Origin: Dryococelus australis
Lineage: Eukaryota > Arthropoda > Insecta > Phasmatodea > Phasmatidae
Assembly (NCBI GenBank): GCA_029891345.1
Contig: CM057005.1
Coordinates: 62,389,760-62,453,759 of the forward strand
DNA length: 64,000 bases
Direction of reading: 5' to 3'
The position numbers were made by a program, and so were the translations under genes. Of this stretch, positions 12,370 through 23,440 are shown in pieces (within the stretch, counting starts at the first letter, position 1; each line of letters opens with the position of its first letter). The notes beneath the pieces are model-generated. The model did no database searches. It was not told the DNA's origin and was given only the letters and a program-made list of their open reading frames with translations.

Positions 12370-12626
12370 TGTTGTACAAATATGCTCATTCTTAAACTTC
12401 GATGCGTTAAAAAATACAGAAAGTGAGAGAAATAATTTAAGTTATCAGAAATGGTTACCTAACACTTTTTGCTCGACGTTGATATATGGAACTACTTTCC
12501 CCTCCATCGTTACCAACTTTACTGGACACATGTCACTCATTGCGCCCGTTAAAACGTATGCAAGTAGGGGCAGTGACTATTTTCTAAGGTTGATTTCAAA
12601 AGTGCTCACTTTATCGTGAACAGCCT
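12370..12626 (+). mobile_element. Family C MITE, long form, left half missing
   Basis: Matches the right half of the 2126 copy, from TACAAATATGCTCATT to the terminal TCGTGAACAGCCT. The left inverted repeat is absent. Confidence 0.75.
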
Positions 12627-13254
12627 TTAGGAAAGTATAATTGTATATCTGGGGAAACGCTAACATTATTGTGAATCGTTGGGAAATATGTCGTGCTCAC
12701 TTAAGTAGTTCCATTATGGCGCTGATTACATTACGGCCTTGTTGACCCGGAGGAAATTATTCTTCCGTGCATAAACAACTTGGCTGCAGTTCAAGCACAA
12801 CTTTATTAATGGAATTAGACCGCTTCCGCTACATCGCGGAGGGCAAAAAATTGAACCAATCGAGTTAGCAATGCACTTTGCTAAATGGGTGGGGGAAATG
12901 GAGGCATCTAGCGCGGCACGGCACGCTAATGAAACTTGATTACTTGTTATGAAAGTGTTAGTATGCTTGGGGTACCTCTCCGAGGAGGGTCGCACAGCCT
13001 TCAAGTCAGAGAAACAACCATTGACTGAAGACGAGCTAGACTCAGGGGTGTTAGATCGTCAGTTCTCTCTCATGGTACGGGGCATTAAAAATAATGGTAT
13101 ACTTTCACAAATGTATGGTACATTTCTAACATATGAGTCAAATCACGGTTTGTTGGTGTACTTTTATTACACAACTGTTTTAACCGATGTCAAATACAAA
13201 CCAAATATTTGGAATAAATAATTGAAACATTATCTTGTTTGTAAATCACAAAAT
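12627..13254. other. Spacer with a weak open segment
   Basis: 12726-13221 holds two short frames on opposite strands. Neither has a recognisable motif or splice context. Confidence 0.35.
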
Positions 13255-13264
13255 AATAATTCCA

Positions 13265-13521
13265 ATTGAGGCCACGGTGGCTGAGTGGTTAGCCTGCTCG
13301 CCTCCCTCCAAGGCGATCCGGGTTCAATCCCCAACTGAGTCACTCCGGATTTTCGCATGTGGGAATCGTGCCGGGCGATACCGTTGGTTGGCGGGTTTTC
13401 TCGGGGATCTCCCGTCCCCCTCCCCTTTTTCATTCCGGCGCTGCTCCATGCTCACCTCAATCACCCTAATCGGCTATCAAGAGATCGATGTTAAGAGCCG
13501 TTCAAAGCTCTTCACTCACTC
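13265..13521 (+). mobile_element. Full-length tRNA-headed SINE with 10-bp target duplication
   Basis: The head reads GGCCACGGTGGCTGAGTGG (A box) through CCGGGTTCAATCCCC (B box). The anticodon-like loop sits between the pairing arms TCGCCT and AGGCGA. The body and CACTCACT tail are complete. An exact direct repeat, AATAATTCCA, flanks the copy at 13255-13264 and 13522-13531, so this is a recent, intact insertion. It is the best reference copy in the window. Confidence 0.9.
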
Positions 13522-13531
13522 AATAATTCCA

Positions 13532-14006
13532 CCTTTATGAAATATGATGGTGAAACTCCCCTGCCAAGACAGAAATGGAATTTGTTTAACTAAAATAGGT
13601 GAAATTGTCCTCGAAGAATTAAAAAAAAAAAAAAAAACAACATAATCTACTGACAATAAACGACGAACTAGTAAACTAAAAGGGAACAACTCCAGAAACC
13701 CGAAGAATATTGATACATTTCTATCTCGATATTTTGTACGTGAAACCTCCAAAAGTCCAAACTCTAATTTGCAAATAAATCGTACGGGTTCAGCTTTCGG
13801 ATTAAACCAAGCAGGCAACAAACTGACCCTCTTTTACTATAGTTTTAAGTCATAAAATGAATATTTTTACTGTAGCGATATTATGGTACATGATACACAA
13901 GATATAATTTTGGTACAAGGACCGCGAAAATGGTATGCCTAACATCACTGGGAAGACTGACTTTGGTATTCTGCGCATGTCCGCAATACTGCTTCCACGA
14001 TTTATA
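13532..14006. other. AT-rich spacer with an A tract
   Basis: An A tract lies at about 13621-13637. No gene recognised. Confidence 0.45.
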
Positions 14007-14350
14007 TCGGCTGTGTCCACGGTAAACCGAGAACTTTTGAAAGCTCGGTCTAGGATCTACTTGTACGCACATATTGTATCACTTTACCGTATGTAAATTT
14101 ACACTGTCATACACATGATCACTTTATCTCATGCGTCGGTTGAGTGAAACTGTGCAGATATTCAAATCGACGGGAAATAATTTAGAAACGTGTAATTTTG
14201 AAACGTACACGCATTAAAATCACAAAGTAAAATTAATTATTTTAGTATTCACAAATGTTAATCTAACACATCTAATTAAAATTTTGAGATGTGGAACTAC
14301 GTTCCCTCCATCGTTGCCAACTTTCACCCTGAGCTGCTCATTTGCACTCC
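14007..14350 (+). mobile_element. Family C MITE, long form, 3' end degraded
   Basis: Left end GGCTGTGTCCACGGTAAACC is a diverged family C terminus and CATGCGTCGGTTGAGTGAAA is a conserved internal block. The right inverted repeat is not present. Confidence 0.6.
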
Positions 14351-14944
14351 ATCTTTCATTTTCATAGTCACTGCCGTCATCTTCATGACCTGACTTGGCC
14401 CAGGCATTAGTTGGTCTCACGAACCGAGAGCTAAAATTTATTTTTAAGAGTCCCACGCAGAAATTACCCCGTTTAATGCCGGGTCCCAACGGGGCAATAT
14501 TACTGTACGTATTTGTAAATATTTTAAATGCATGTGGTTAGTTTTGTCTATAAATGTACATGTTCTTTTAGCTTAGGTTTAGTACTGCCTTTAAATATTT
14601 GCTAATCGCTTGGATTTATATGTTCACAGATTTTTCTAAGTTTTTCATGAACAATATTTTCTCTTGTCTTTTACTTTTAATATATTAATTAATAAGTAGT
14701 AATACTTCTATTGTAAGCTCGAAAGTGCATAAAGTGGAGCGAGCCAACTTTTATGTCAAGACTGGTACGCCTACGCACTAATTTTTTGAATGGTCTGGCC
14801 TAAGCAACTTAAACCAGAAACAGTAAAAAAATCTAATTAAACTTTATGTCTAGGTTATTTTAGGTTAGTCTGAATTATAAAAACACGTGTTAACCTACTA
14901 CCCTAGGTTTGTTTAGGTGATCATCTTATGTTGAGCTGCCACGA
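14351..14944. other. AT-rich spacer
   Basis: No gene or repeat family recognised. Confidence 0.45.
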
Positions 14945-15640
14945 TCCATTCGCGGTTTCATCACACTTTTTGAATCAAACTTATGAAAAATCACCCCATG
15001 TATGAGGTGTTTGGTTTTTTTCTAATAAATGTTATGTATCGCAAGAGTTCAATACGTGTGTTAACATAAAATACCATAAAATTACCTTAATTTTGACAAA
15101 CTGAAATGTTATTTATAATATATCTACAAATTACAACAGTTCTATTAATAATTAATATGAATAAAAACAGGGTGCACATAGGTGTGTTGGTAATACTTAC
15201 TTAGAAACCGTTCTCACGCAAATAATTTTACACTGAGGTTGCAGGAATGCGGTGTGTTGTCCCTCTGGTGTAATTTTCTAGACTAGTTTAAGCTTTATTT
15301 GCATGAAGCGGAGAAATATCCTGGATGCAGTGGCGTGTGGTGAAGTGTTGCAAGGTAAGCTGGTGCTTACTCTCAGTGCTGTACACACTCGGCGCACGCA
15401 GTAGGAACCAGTGACCAGTGCGGAGCCGGGAGAAACTGAGCGTATTGCGGCCACTCACGAGAGAGCGGGCGAGGCACCCGTTACGCACGCGCTGTGACGT
15501 CAACTGCGGTACTGCGTTTAAGTGGCCGATGTGTAAACCAGCGAACGATTAGGCGCCGCACAAAGCGAAATAGGAAAATGCAGCTTACCTTGCAGCAGTT
15601 CACGACTCGCCGCTGCCTGGAAGTAAAACTTGAATGTGCT
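14945..15640 (+). mobile_element. Family D MITE, interrupted by a hAT-like insertion
   Basis: Starts TCCATTCGCGGTTTCATCAC, the family D left terminus shared with 30241 and 40838. It continues through AATCACCCCATGTATGA, TTAATATGAATAAAAACAGG and GCGGAGAAATATCCTGGATG. At 15328 the family E element begins. Family D sequence resumes after 15615 (CTGGAAGTAAAACTTGAATG, compare 41211-41230) and then fades. The right terminus is lost. Confidence 0.72.
15328..15615. mobile_element. Family E: hAT-like MITE (nested in D)
   Basis: Termini are CAGTGGCGTGTGGTGAAGTG and, inverted, CAGCGGCGAGTCGTGAACTG. The CAGNGGCG end is typical of hAT elements. Flanking 8-mers are CCTGGATG (15320-15327) and CCTGGAAG (15616-15623), a 7 of 8 match and the right length for hAT. 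The CAAGGTAAGCTG block at one end and CAGCTTACCTTG at the other extend the inverted repeat past 30 bp. No coding frame. Confidence 0.82.
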
Positions 15641-16767
15641 ATATGTTGATCAAGTACGAGTAGAAACGTGATTTGGCAGTAAACTTGGTGGCCCACAAAC
15701 GCATGTATAGTAGGCTACCAACCACGGCAGTTATGATCCACAAATTTTCGACAATAAAAGTGTACTCAAATTTCTTCACTCATTCACTCACTCTCGACTG
15801 AACTCCTTGTGGAATTATTTTTATGTTTTAAATATCTGTTAAAAACAGTTACTATTAGCTTGTGCTCGTGCACGATTTAAATGTCATCCTCTTTCCTTAA
15901 TGGCATAGCTCCGCAATAGCGTATGTCTGAATTAATTTCCATTGAAATATTTTTGCATGGGATTTGTCGCATATTCTGTTGCTGACGTATTATGTGCCCA
16001 AGAGTTCTGTAGAATGTGTCTAATAAACTGTGCAACATTTTTTTAAAACTAACATTCTTCGAAATGAATGGCCGAAACTTTCCTGTCTGTAACATAATGG
16101 GAACGGCATTGTTTTTAATAATGCAGTTAAAGACAAGGCTGGCCCTTATTACTTAGGACAAATGGACCACACTTTACTAAATAGCCCCTGGATGACCCTG
16201 AGTAAAAAAAAAAGACTTAATCCAATGCTATATTATCAATAGGTGTGTGTGAATATAGCGAATTCCTTTAGCAGCAATCTATACTTATTATTTTGTACAT
16301 TATTGGACCACAACACTGCGTACTCATTGGCTGCTAACGTGGTGAGAGGCTCTTATATTACTCTACCTGTTTGCACGTGGTACGTTAACGACTTTTATTC
16401 TTCTTTATTACTGGCTGAAGAGCCGTTCAGAGCGTGGACAAAAACAGTGCTCCAATCATTAAATAGCACACGAGTATAGAGTAATCGTAGCTTGTATATA
16501 TCATAATTTCATTAAAACTTGGTCACGGAAAGTGTGAGACCATTTCAAGGCACGTTTTTGAGTAGGCTAAATAAGGCACTAACTTTAGTCAAAGACACGT
16601 GGTATTAATTATTCGAAAGACAAAAAATAAGTTGATTGCTTTGCTACACAGCTGGTGTTAGCACTCAACCTCATTTTATCTATATTGTGCGACCAAATTA
16701 ACAAACTATCCCGCGAGGGGAAGGTGCAGATCTTCCACTCATACGCGACGTGCGGCGGAGAAGACTG
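15624..16767. other. Gene-less stretch
   Basis: A 30-bp CACTCATTCACTCACT segment at about 15770-15797 resembles an orphan SINE tail. No gene recognised. Confidence 0.4.
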
Positions 16768-16953
16768 GTCACTCTAAAGAAAATATTTGTGGTTTTACAA
16801 GAAAAATCCTCGGAAACTCAGTTGCCAAGAAAATCCTTTGTAAAATTCGCAAAACCTATATTTGTAATATTACAAATGATAGCCTTGTATTACAACTTAC
16901 ATTATTGAAAAGTGTACATAATTTTTTTTTCCCTATAAAACAAATGTAATGAA

Positions 16954-17248
16954 TAGGGACATGAACAATTCGCGTTATTATTTGGCATTAGGATGATATT
17001 CAACGCTACTGTTTCCACTAGAGTAGACGGTGTTTCTCTACTGGCTGTTACATAGTTGTGAAGCCACGCCCATTGTGACCGAACTGCTTGTGATTGGGGC
17101 ACGCTACTGTAGTGCGTTCATCTATTGGTGCAGAATTACCCAGGGCGCGTCACATAAAGTATGTTACAATGACAAACTTATTGCAGAGGTAAGTGTGTTT
17201 CAAGTTTAACGTGTCCCCAAATAATAACGCGAATTTTGCAGGTCTCTG
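16954..17248. mobile_element. Family B: hAT-like MITE
   Basis: Left TAGGGACATGAACAATTCGC and right end (minus strand) CAGAGACCTGCAAAATTCGC are inverted repeats of about 35 bp including GCGTTATTATTTGG. Length 295 bp equals that of the clean copies at 43627 and 58847. The target duplication is not clear here. Confidence 0.75.
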
Positions 17249-17521
17249 GTCATAACGAATTAATAACAGAGAGTAACTCATAAAATATATTTTAATTTAT
17301 AATTTACGAAAAAAAAAAAATGTCATGCTTTGCCAACATGGTGACTAGAACCATCACCCCTTGTGTTATTAACTCGCACCCTTAACAACAATACCAACTT
17401 GACTTACGAGGTTAATACTTATTTTCAAAGTAAATACATTTGCAAGTTCCTACAAAATAATATGACGTTATTTGATTTAGAAAAAATATGTTTGTTTCAT
17501 TTTAAGAGTTCTATTGTTGAG

Positions 17522-17567
17522 TTGAGAGATTTGGAAGGCTCTTAACAACGAAGTCTTGAGAGCCGAT
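17522..17567 (-). mobile_element. SINE 3' tail fragment
   Basis: The plus strand reads GAGAGATTTGGAAGGCTCTT then CTTGAGAGCCGAT, which is the conserved 3' part of the SINE on the minus strand. Head and body are missing. Confidence 0.7.
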
Positions 17568-17675
17568 TTAAGAGTTTTATGTATCTACGAAACAGTTATT
17601 AAGTAATACGGTTAAGTTTTATTGAAATAGTCGTTTTATTATGAATATTTGAGTTTTTTTAAGTGTTACACATAG

Positions 17676-17703
17676 TTTTTTTTTTTTTTTTTTTTTTTTT
17701 TTT
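17676..17703. repeat. T28 tract
   Basis: Uninterrupted T run followed by CCCC. It could be a retroposon tail on the minus strand but no element body adjoins it. Confidence 0.95.
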
Positions 17704-17915
17704 CCCCACAAACATCTATTGAGTGTCCTTCATTTTGCTGAAGCTCGTGGATACGGGTCAGTATAGAACAAACATTTCTTGAGTTCTACTACAAACCACG
17801 GCCCTTGTAGTTTTACAAACGGGTAGTTTTACAAGAAAAATATTTTTGCTGTTGCAAGCATTTGTAAAATTATAAACAATTTTTCAGTAAAAATTACAAA
17901 TTTTTCTACAGTGTA

Positions 17916-18890
17916 CACTCAGTATAAACTATTACAGACTGTCTGCGACACAATCGGTAATGTCGAAAACGGTGGTGTGGTTTCCATGCCATTTATCATG
18001 TGGCATATAAGATTCCAATTGTTTAATGCTCCCCAGGTATACATATACATCACAGTGACATTTGTTATAATGTGCATTCGACGCTGATAAGAATATAAGG
18101 CCTATATCAAAAGACCAGTTTAAATTTTCAGTAAATGGGGATAGATTTTTTGGAGTGACAGGAAAACATCTGCCTTATATTAAGCAATAAATACAAGGGG
18201 ACAATGAGCAAATCTAAAGCATCATTATTCATTTGACGGACTTACAAAAAATATTCACTGAAAAATTATCTTGTATTAACAACAAATTGCGTTCAAAGCA
18301 TATACAATCTCTTATTTTTAACACTTGCTATCATGCTCAATTTTTATTATGCTGTTTTAAAATGCATATACTACTATGCACGCAAATACGATTATGAGCA
18401 TTTCCTGGAAATTGTGCAAAACTCTTATTAAGGCTTTAATAATCGGTAGGAGCAAGACTTGAAGAATAGAAACATGATTGAAACTGTTACCACAAATAAG
18501 ATGATTTTAATAAACGCAAACCTGTTCAGAAATATTGCGTTGAATCCGTCTCCCAAAAGAGTGATTTTTTTTTTTTTACATAATAAGACGCATCAAAGAC
18601 GCTACTTGAAAACATGCATGTTATGTTACACATCATTACAAACACCAGTTACTTTTATCAACGTATAATTTTATAAAAAAAAACCAGCGACGTACTTAGA
18701 GAATTCTCTGATAGATTTTGAACTTTGTTAAATTATTCATCTTAAAATTAGCGGCTCTTAAGTACGTATACGCCTTTCTGTTTCCTTAATTATGTTTTGC
18801 CTTAAACTGCAATGTGCCTGAACTTCGCCTATAATTTTCTTTTAATGGCGAAAATAGCTCACCAACGGGAACGTTTTCACTACGTGTCTT
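17916..18890. other. AT-rich spacer
   Basis: No gene or repeat family recognised. Confidence 0.45.
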
Positions 18891-18944
18891 TCGGCTCTCA
18901 GGACCTCGTTGTGTTAAGAGCCGCCCAAATCTCTTCACTCACTC
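18891..18944 (+). mobile_element. SINE 3' tail fragment
   Basis: TCGGCTCTCAGGACCTCG, GTTAAGAGCCGCCCAAATC and TTCACTCACTC are the SINE 3' end. Upstream body is absent. Confidence 0.8.
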
Positions 18945-19450
18945 TTCGTGTCTTCTAGACATTTATTTACTTTCGTAATAACAATATCGACTACCTGATG
19001 TGCGTGATTGCCGTCGCTGTTGTGGGGGCATTAACTAATCACTGAAAAAGTCAAATTGTTAGAGGAGTTCGAACTATTGTGAGTAATCGTTGAAGGAGGT
19101 TGACTATATAACCAATTACAAATAGTGGTGTGGGATTAGTCGCCTTCTGATCACCGGTGCACCAAGATGAGTTCTACTTCATGTTTATATATTTTTCGAA
19201 ATTCTAGTCCAATAATTATGTAAAATTTAAGAAATTTCCGAGATTTTTTGGTAGTAATACATTTTTAATATAACTTGCATTCTTAATTTTTTTTATCTTT
19301 TAAAATTTTTAGTAGTCCACTTTTTTCTTTTTTTTTTTCTTTAAGATTACTTCAATGCTATCGCGGATCAAGGTCACCTCCAATTCAAGGTTAAGTCCAC
19401 CATTATCTAACTCAGCCGACTCTACAACTACGGCTCATGTCCCACAATCG
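18945..19450. other. AT-rich spacer
   Basis: Long T-rich patches at 19290-19345; no gene recognised. Confidence 0.45.
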
Positions 19451-19458
19451 GTATTTCC

Positions 19459-19721
19459 AAACGGCGTGTGGTGAAGTGTTGCAAGGTAAACTGTGGTTTG
19501 CTCTGTGCTATACCTGATCATTTGCAAAGTTTACACGTCGGCCACTTAAACGTAGTAGTGCAGTTGATGCCACAACACGTTGTGTAAAGGGTGCCTCGCC
19601 GCTCTCTCGTGAGTGGCCGCAGTACATTCAGTTTCCCCGGCTCCACTCTGGTCACTGGTTCGAGTGTGTACAGCCTGAGCAAGCATCAGCTTACCTTGCA
19701 ACACTTCACCGCACGACCCTG
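19459..19721. mobile_element. Family E: hAT-like MITE with target duplication
   Basis: GGCGTGTGGTGAAGTGTTGC at the left and CTTGCAACACTTCACCGCAC at the right are inverted copies. Flanking 8-mers GTATTTCC (19451-19458) and GTATTTTC (19722-19729) match 7 of 8. The interior (GTGAGTGGCCGCAGTACATT, GCTCCACTCTGGTCACTGG) is in the opposite order to the 15328 copy, so the two are in opposite orientation. Confidence 0.8.
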
Positions 19722-19729
19722 GTATTTTC

Positions 19730-20734
19730 TCTACACTGTCAAAATTTCTGTGTTTATCACGACTAGGCGAGGATACTCACGAATCAGAGTTGAATAAACT
19801 GTGAGCGCCACTTCGTTGCAAATCGGTTCGAATCCATCCCCAGGTATCATATCTCTTATGGGGCGTCATTTCTCTTCCTTACTGAAGACAACGATATTTT
19901 TTTTTTCGTTTTCGATAGGTTATCGTTTCTATTTTGCCAGAGGCATATTTAGGGCATCGTTATTCCTTCCTCATTAGGAACGCATGCGGAGAGTGGTTAT
20001 CTAGTGTTTTGGAGTTTCTAACATTTGCTGCTCAGCGCGTTTTTCATGGTGAGTTGAGGAGTTATGACCATTTCACGGCGATTGAAATAAGTCGCCGAAA
20101 ACCGGAATGAATACAACGTCAGTTTGTTGAACTCGTCATGAACACGACGAAACTGAAATAGTTGAAATGTGACGGAATCAGTGACCCAATGTGAAATTGG
20201 TTCCACTTGAAATCAGCCGCAGATCACTGGTTGTTACGGTGTTAACGTTGTCACAGTTCACTGATTTAAAGTTTCCTTCGTGACGTTTGTGAAACGGCGT
20301 AGGACATTTGAACATATCATTAGGTTTTTAACTTTGAATAGTGTCTAGATGCGCGGTGCACGTTTATTACCGAATAATTTACTATTTTACGTATACGTTT
20401 GTTCAACTTTAAGTAAGCGAATAGGGTAATTGACAGAGTATTCTCCTTTCTAACGCGCGATGTACTATAAAGTATGTTTTGGACGACGGAACAATTCAAC
20501 GTAGGCAATTCCAAAACTATTTATGGGTTATGATGTGGACATAAGAAATTTTCGTGTGATTGATCATTTATAAAATTATCAAATACTTCTTCACAAGCAC
20601 GAGTGAACAAGAAAAAATGAAACAATAACTTATGTCGTATATCTAGATATGATAATGAATACCACACCATGGCACTAATTGGCTAGAGTGTAACCGCCTG
20701 TTAACTGACTTTTAATGACTAGCGTTTCACTTAC
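19730..20734. other. Gene-less stretch
   Basis: A B-box-like GGTTCGAATCC at about 19827 lacks the rest of a tRNA. No element recognised. Confidence 0.4.
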
Positions 20735-21131
20735 CGATAACTCTAATTCGGGTTTGGCGTGTATGCACTCTCAGAGTAGATGGCGAAATGGCGCCGGTCA
20801 GGGAATCTACGTAACACAGTAGATCATATTCGTCTGGTTGACACCTATCAGTTACGTCAGTGAATGGTTGCTTCGCCTCCGTGTCTCTGCTCAAAGTACG
20901 ACCCAGGGCCAATGAGAGCAGAGATGCTGCTGGTCCACGTAGTTTGGAAGCGAAGTATTGCCAACATTCCGAACCATGAAGACGGCGCACTCGACGCGAT
21001 TCGGGCGACGGTGAGTCGACGATCGATGACCTGAGAAGATCACTGCCTCCCCTGCCATCCTTAATAAGGAACTTAATTTCGAATCCTTGTATGCTGTTTT
21101 GTTCGAGGATGATAAGACACATAAGACACAT
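20735..21131 (-). CDS. Possible exon ending at a consensus 5' splice site
   Basis: An open minus-strand segment of about 130 codons begins at an ATG at 21131 and runs to a strong donor-like site, ATCG then GTAAGTG, with the intron side starting at 20734. Base composition of 20740-21010 is clearly GC-richer than its surroundings. No domain is recognisable; the peptide is Ser/Arg/Leu-rich. It could equally be a non-coding first exon or part of an unrecognised repeat. The second overlapping minus frame is treated as its shadow. Confidence 0.22.
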
Positions 21132-22399
21132 TGTTTAAAATTTAATAAATAATGATACATTGCACTGTTGTAGTACAGTCCTCGTATTTTGTTGACCGTT
21201 TTCGAAACAATTACAAATCACAGTTTATCTACTCTTTTACATTTTTCTTATGGATCTATCCTTTACCTTTTTCTTAGGATTAAGTCCGTTCCTTTAGACA
21301 GCAATAAAACGTGAAAGAGCTTTTATCAGGCAAATGTAAAAAACTACCGCAAAGTTAATCCCTTCAACTTGTTAGGATATTTAATAAATAAAATAAAAAC
21401 ATGTCTTTTTTGGGAAACTAAAAACAAAAATTATGTAAACAATGTGGAAATTTGGTAAAATGATAAAATAGTGAGAAATGTAACTATGTGATATATCTGT
21501 ATTATGTGTTTTCAACTATTGTGTTAAAATATATTTTAACGATTCAGAGGTAATTTATTTTTAAATCAGAATTTTAATTTTTGTATAATGCGCGAGTTGT
21601 AATTAAAACAATAGACTATATACTGTTCGGTGGATTCATTTCCTTTTTCTTTGTTCATTGTAATGTGTATTTAGATAACAAAAATACATGACTTTACATC
21701 AGTGAAATGATAAAGGCAAACATTACTATATTAATTTACTTCCGTTATGTTTTGTCTAACATATTTCAAATACGTTTTCATTCTGAATACTATTTTTAAA
21801 TGGGTCATAATCTGAACAGTGTTGGTCACAGAAATGCATAATTTCGTTAAAGTTTTTAAGTGTATTTAATTTTTGAAGACTGAATTTCAAAATCTCATTC
21901 GCATAAAAGCACAAACAAACAATATTCACGATTGCGAAAATTACTGTTTGGCCTACATTGTAATCGATAGAAATGCATTCACCTTTATTTTTAAAATCCT
22001 TTCGCTTATTAAAAGGAAACGTTACTAGACAAAGATCAGGTTCTTCCTCAATCCTCTCTATAAAGAGGTTAAACAGGTTGGCTACTATCGACTTTTTGAA
22101 GCGAATCAAAAGCATGTAAACGTTACTGGGTCATTGGGTTCTGAAATATTAAGTACGCCTATCCCCTGCTATAAAAAGGTCGATCGATAATACGCAATAA
22201 CTCGTCTGGTCTTCGGAAATTGTTTTGATGGAGACGCAGTCGCCCATTCAGTACCTTTATATGAAATAAAATCGAACACGTACAAGATTGTCTCACAGTT
22301 GGAATTGTGCAAGAACTGTATCTCTTGTGTCCTTGCCATTTAGAACACAGTAACGGAAAATCAGTGTGAACATAATTTTAATGGTATTCATATTTCTTC

Positions 22400-22402
<3 letters not shown>
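21132..22402. other. AT-rich stretch
   Basis: A minus-strand open segment at 21756-22115 (119 codons) is AT-rich, with no recognisable motif, and is not called. Nothing else seen. Confidence 0.4.

Positions 22403-22433
<31 letters not shown>
22403..22433. repeat. T31 tract
   Basis: Uninterrupted T run, followed by CGTGTAAG. Confidence 0.95.
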
Positions 22434-23440
22434 CGTGTAAGCAGTAAGAAATACCCTTAAAACAGAGTAACATTCTCAACACGCTCCAAGTTCTAATTCA
22501 TAACAAACAACTTGTTTCAGTTGACTGTTAAACTACAAGAGCGCAATTGAAAATTACGTGATAGCAAAAAAATCTTGAGCGTAACTGAGTATATGTGAAA
22601 TACTTCCATTCCAGTAGCATCGGTCTGTGAGACGATTCTACTGACCATCGGCATAACACAAATTCTGATCATTAGAGAGCGTGTTTAACAATTGGTCGGT
22701 TTTTTCAATGAGTCTATACAAATTACCCATAGAGACAAAAACCATAACATAATGACTATCCTAAATTAAATTAATATTCCTATGTTTTCCATGATTTAAT
22801 ATTCCGAAATATTTTACTAACGTTATTTCTTAAAAATGGGGTACACGTGTTGATTGTTGTTATATTATGTAAATAAAATTAAGATGCACAATTCTCATTA
22901 AATTTTATTGTTACTTTATTCAAGAAAGTATTTTCTTGTATAAAAAATTACAAAAAAATTACACGTTCGCAAAACTAATTAAACAGACCAACACAACTTT
23001 TTACACAGTTTAATACAAGAAAAAATTTCGCCTCTGGTATCGTTAATGTAAGGATTCACAATTACAGATTGGCATCAGCCCCTTTGTTTTGGATACAGTA
23101 ACAATTTGAAATTATTAGCCAGAGTAATGGTTCTTGGTGCAAACTACATTCTTTCCAACGAAAATAATGTATGATCTGACATAAGTATTTCGATATTGAA
23201 TACTGAGGCTTATAATATGGATCGTATGAACTAGTAGCACCAGCTGAGACAGTAATAGTTCCAGCCTTACTGACTCCGGCGTTTTCTACTATAAAATTTC
23301 ACGCTAATTTGTTGCCTCCCGCCATCACGGCTGACCGTCAAAGGTGCGACGTGTATTCGGACATGATTAATTTGTCCACCCTCTATCGAACAATCTTACT
23401 CATGGATTTTCGATATAACTTTAATCAATGTCCAAAACTT
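22434..23440. other. AT-rich spacer
   Basis: No gene or repeat family recognised. Confidence 0.45.

Larger units (their letters stand above)
16768..17915. mobile_element. TACACT-terminated TIR element with subterminal TTTTACAA repeats
   Basis: Left end CACTCTAAAGAAAATATTTG and right end (minus strand) TACACTGTAGAAAAATTTGT are inverted. Inside both ends are repeated motifs of the type TTTTACAAGAAAAAT (for example 16793, 17827) and TTTGTAAAATT (16839, 17870). A family B element (16954-17248), a 28-T tract and a SINE tail fragment lie within it. Its ends resemble those of 28782-29827 and 31006-32443. No transposase frame. Confidence 0.55.

Noticed and set aside
19820-19840. B-box-like GGTTCGAATCC on the plus strand
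   Set aside because: Upstream sequence lacks an A box and cloverleaf arms.
21756-22115. 119-codon AT-rich minus frame
   Set aside because: Lys/Asn/Phe-rich composition follows base composition; nothing recognisable in it.
22403-22433. T31 tract as the tail of a processed pseudogene
   Set aside because: No open frame or gene-like sequence adjoins it on the minus strand and no flanking duplication was found.
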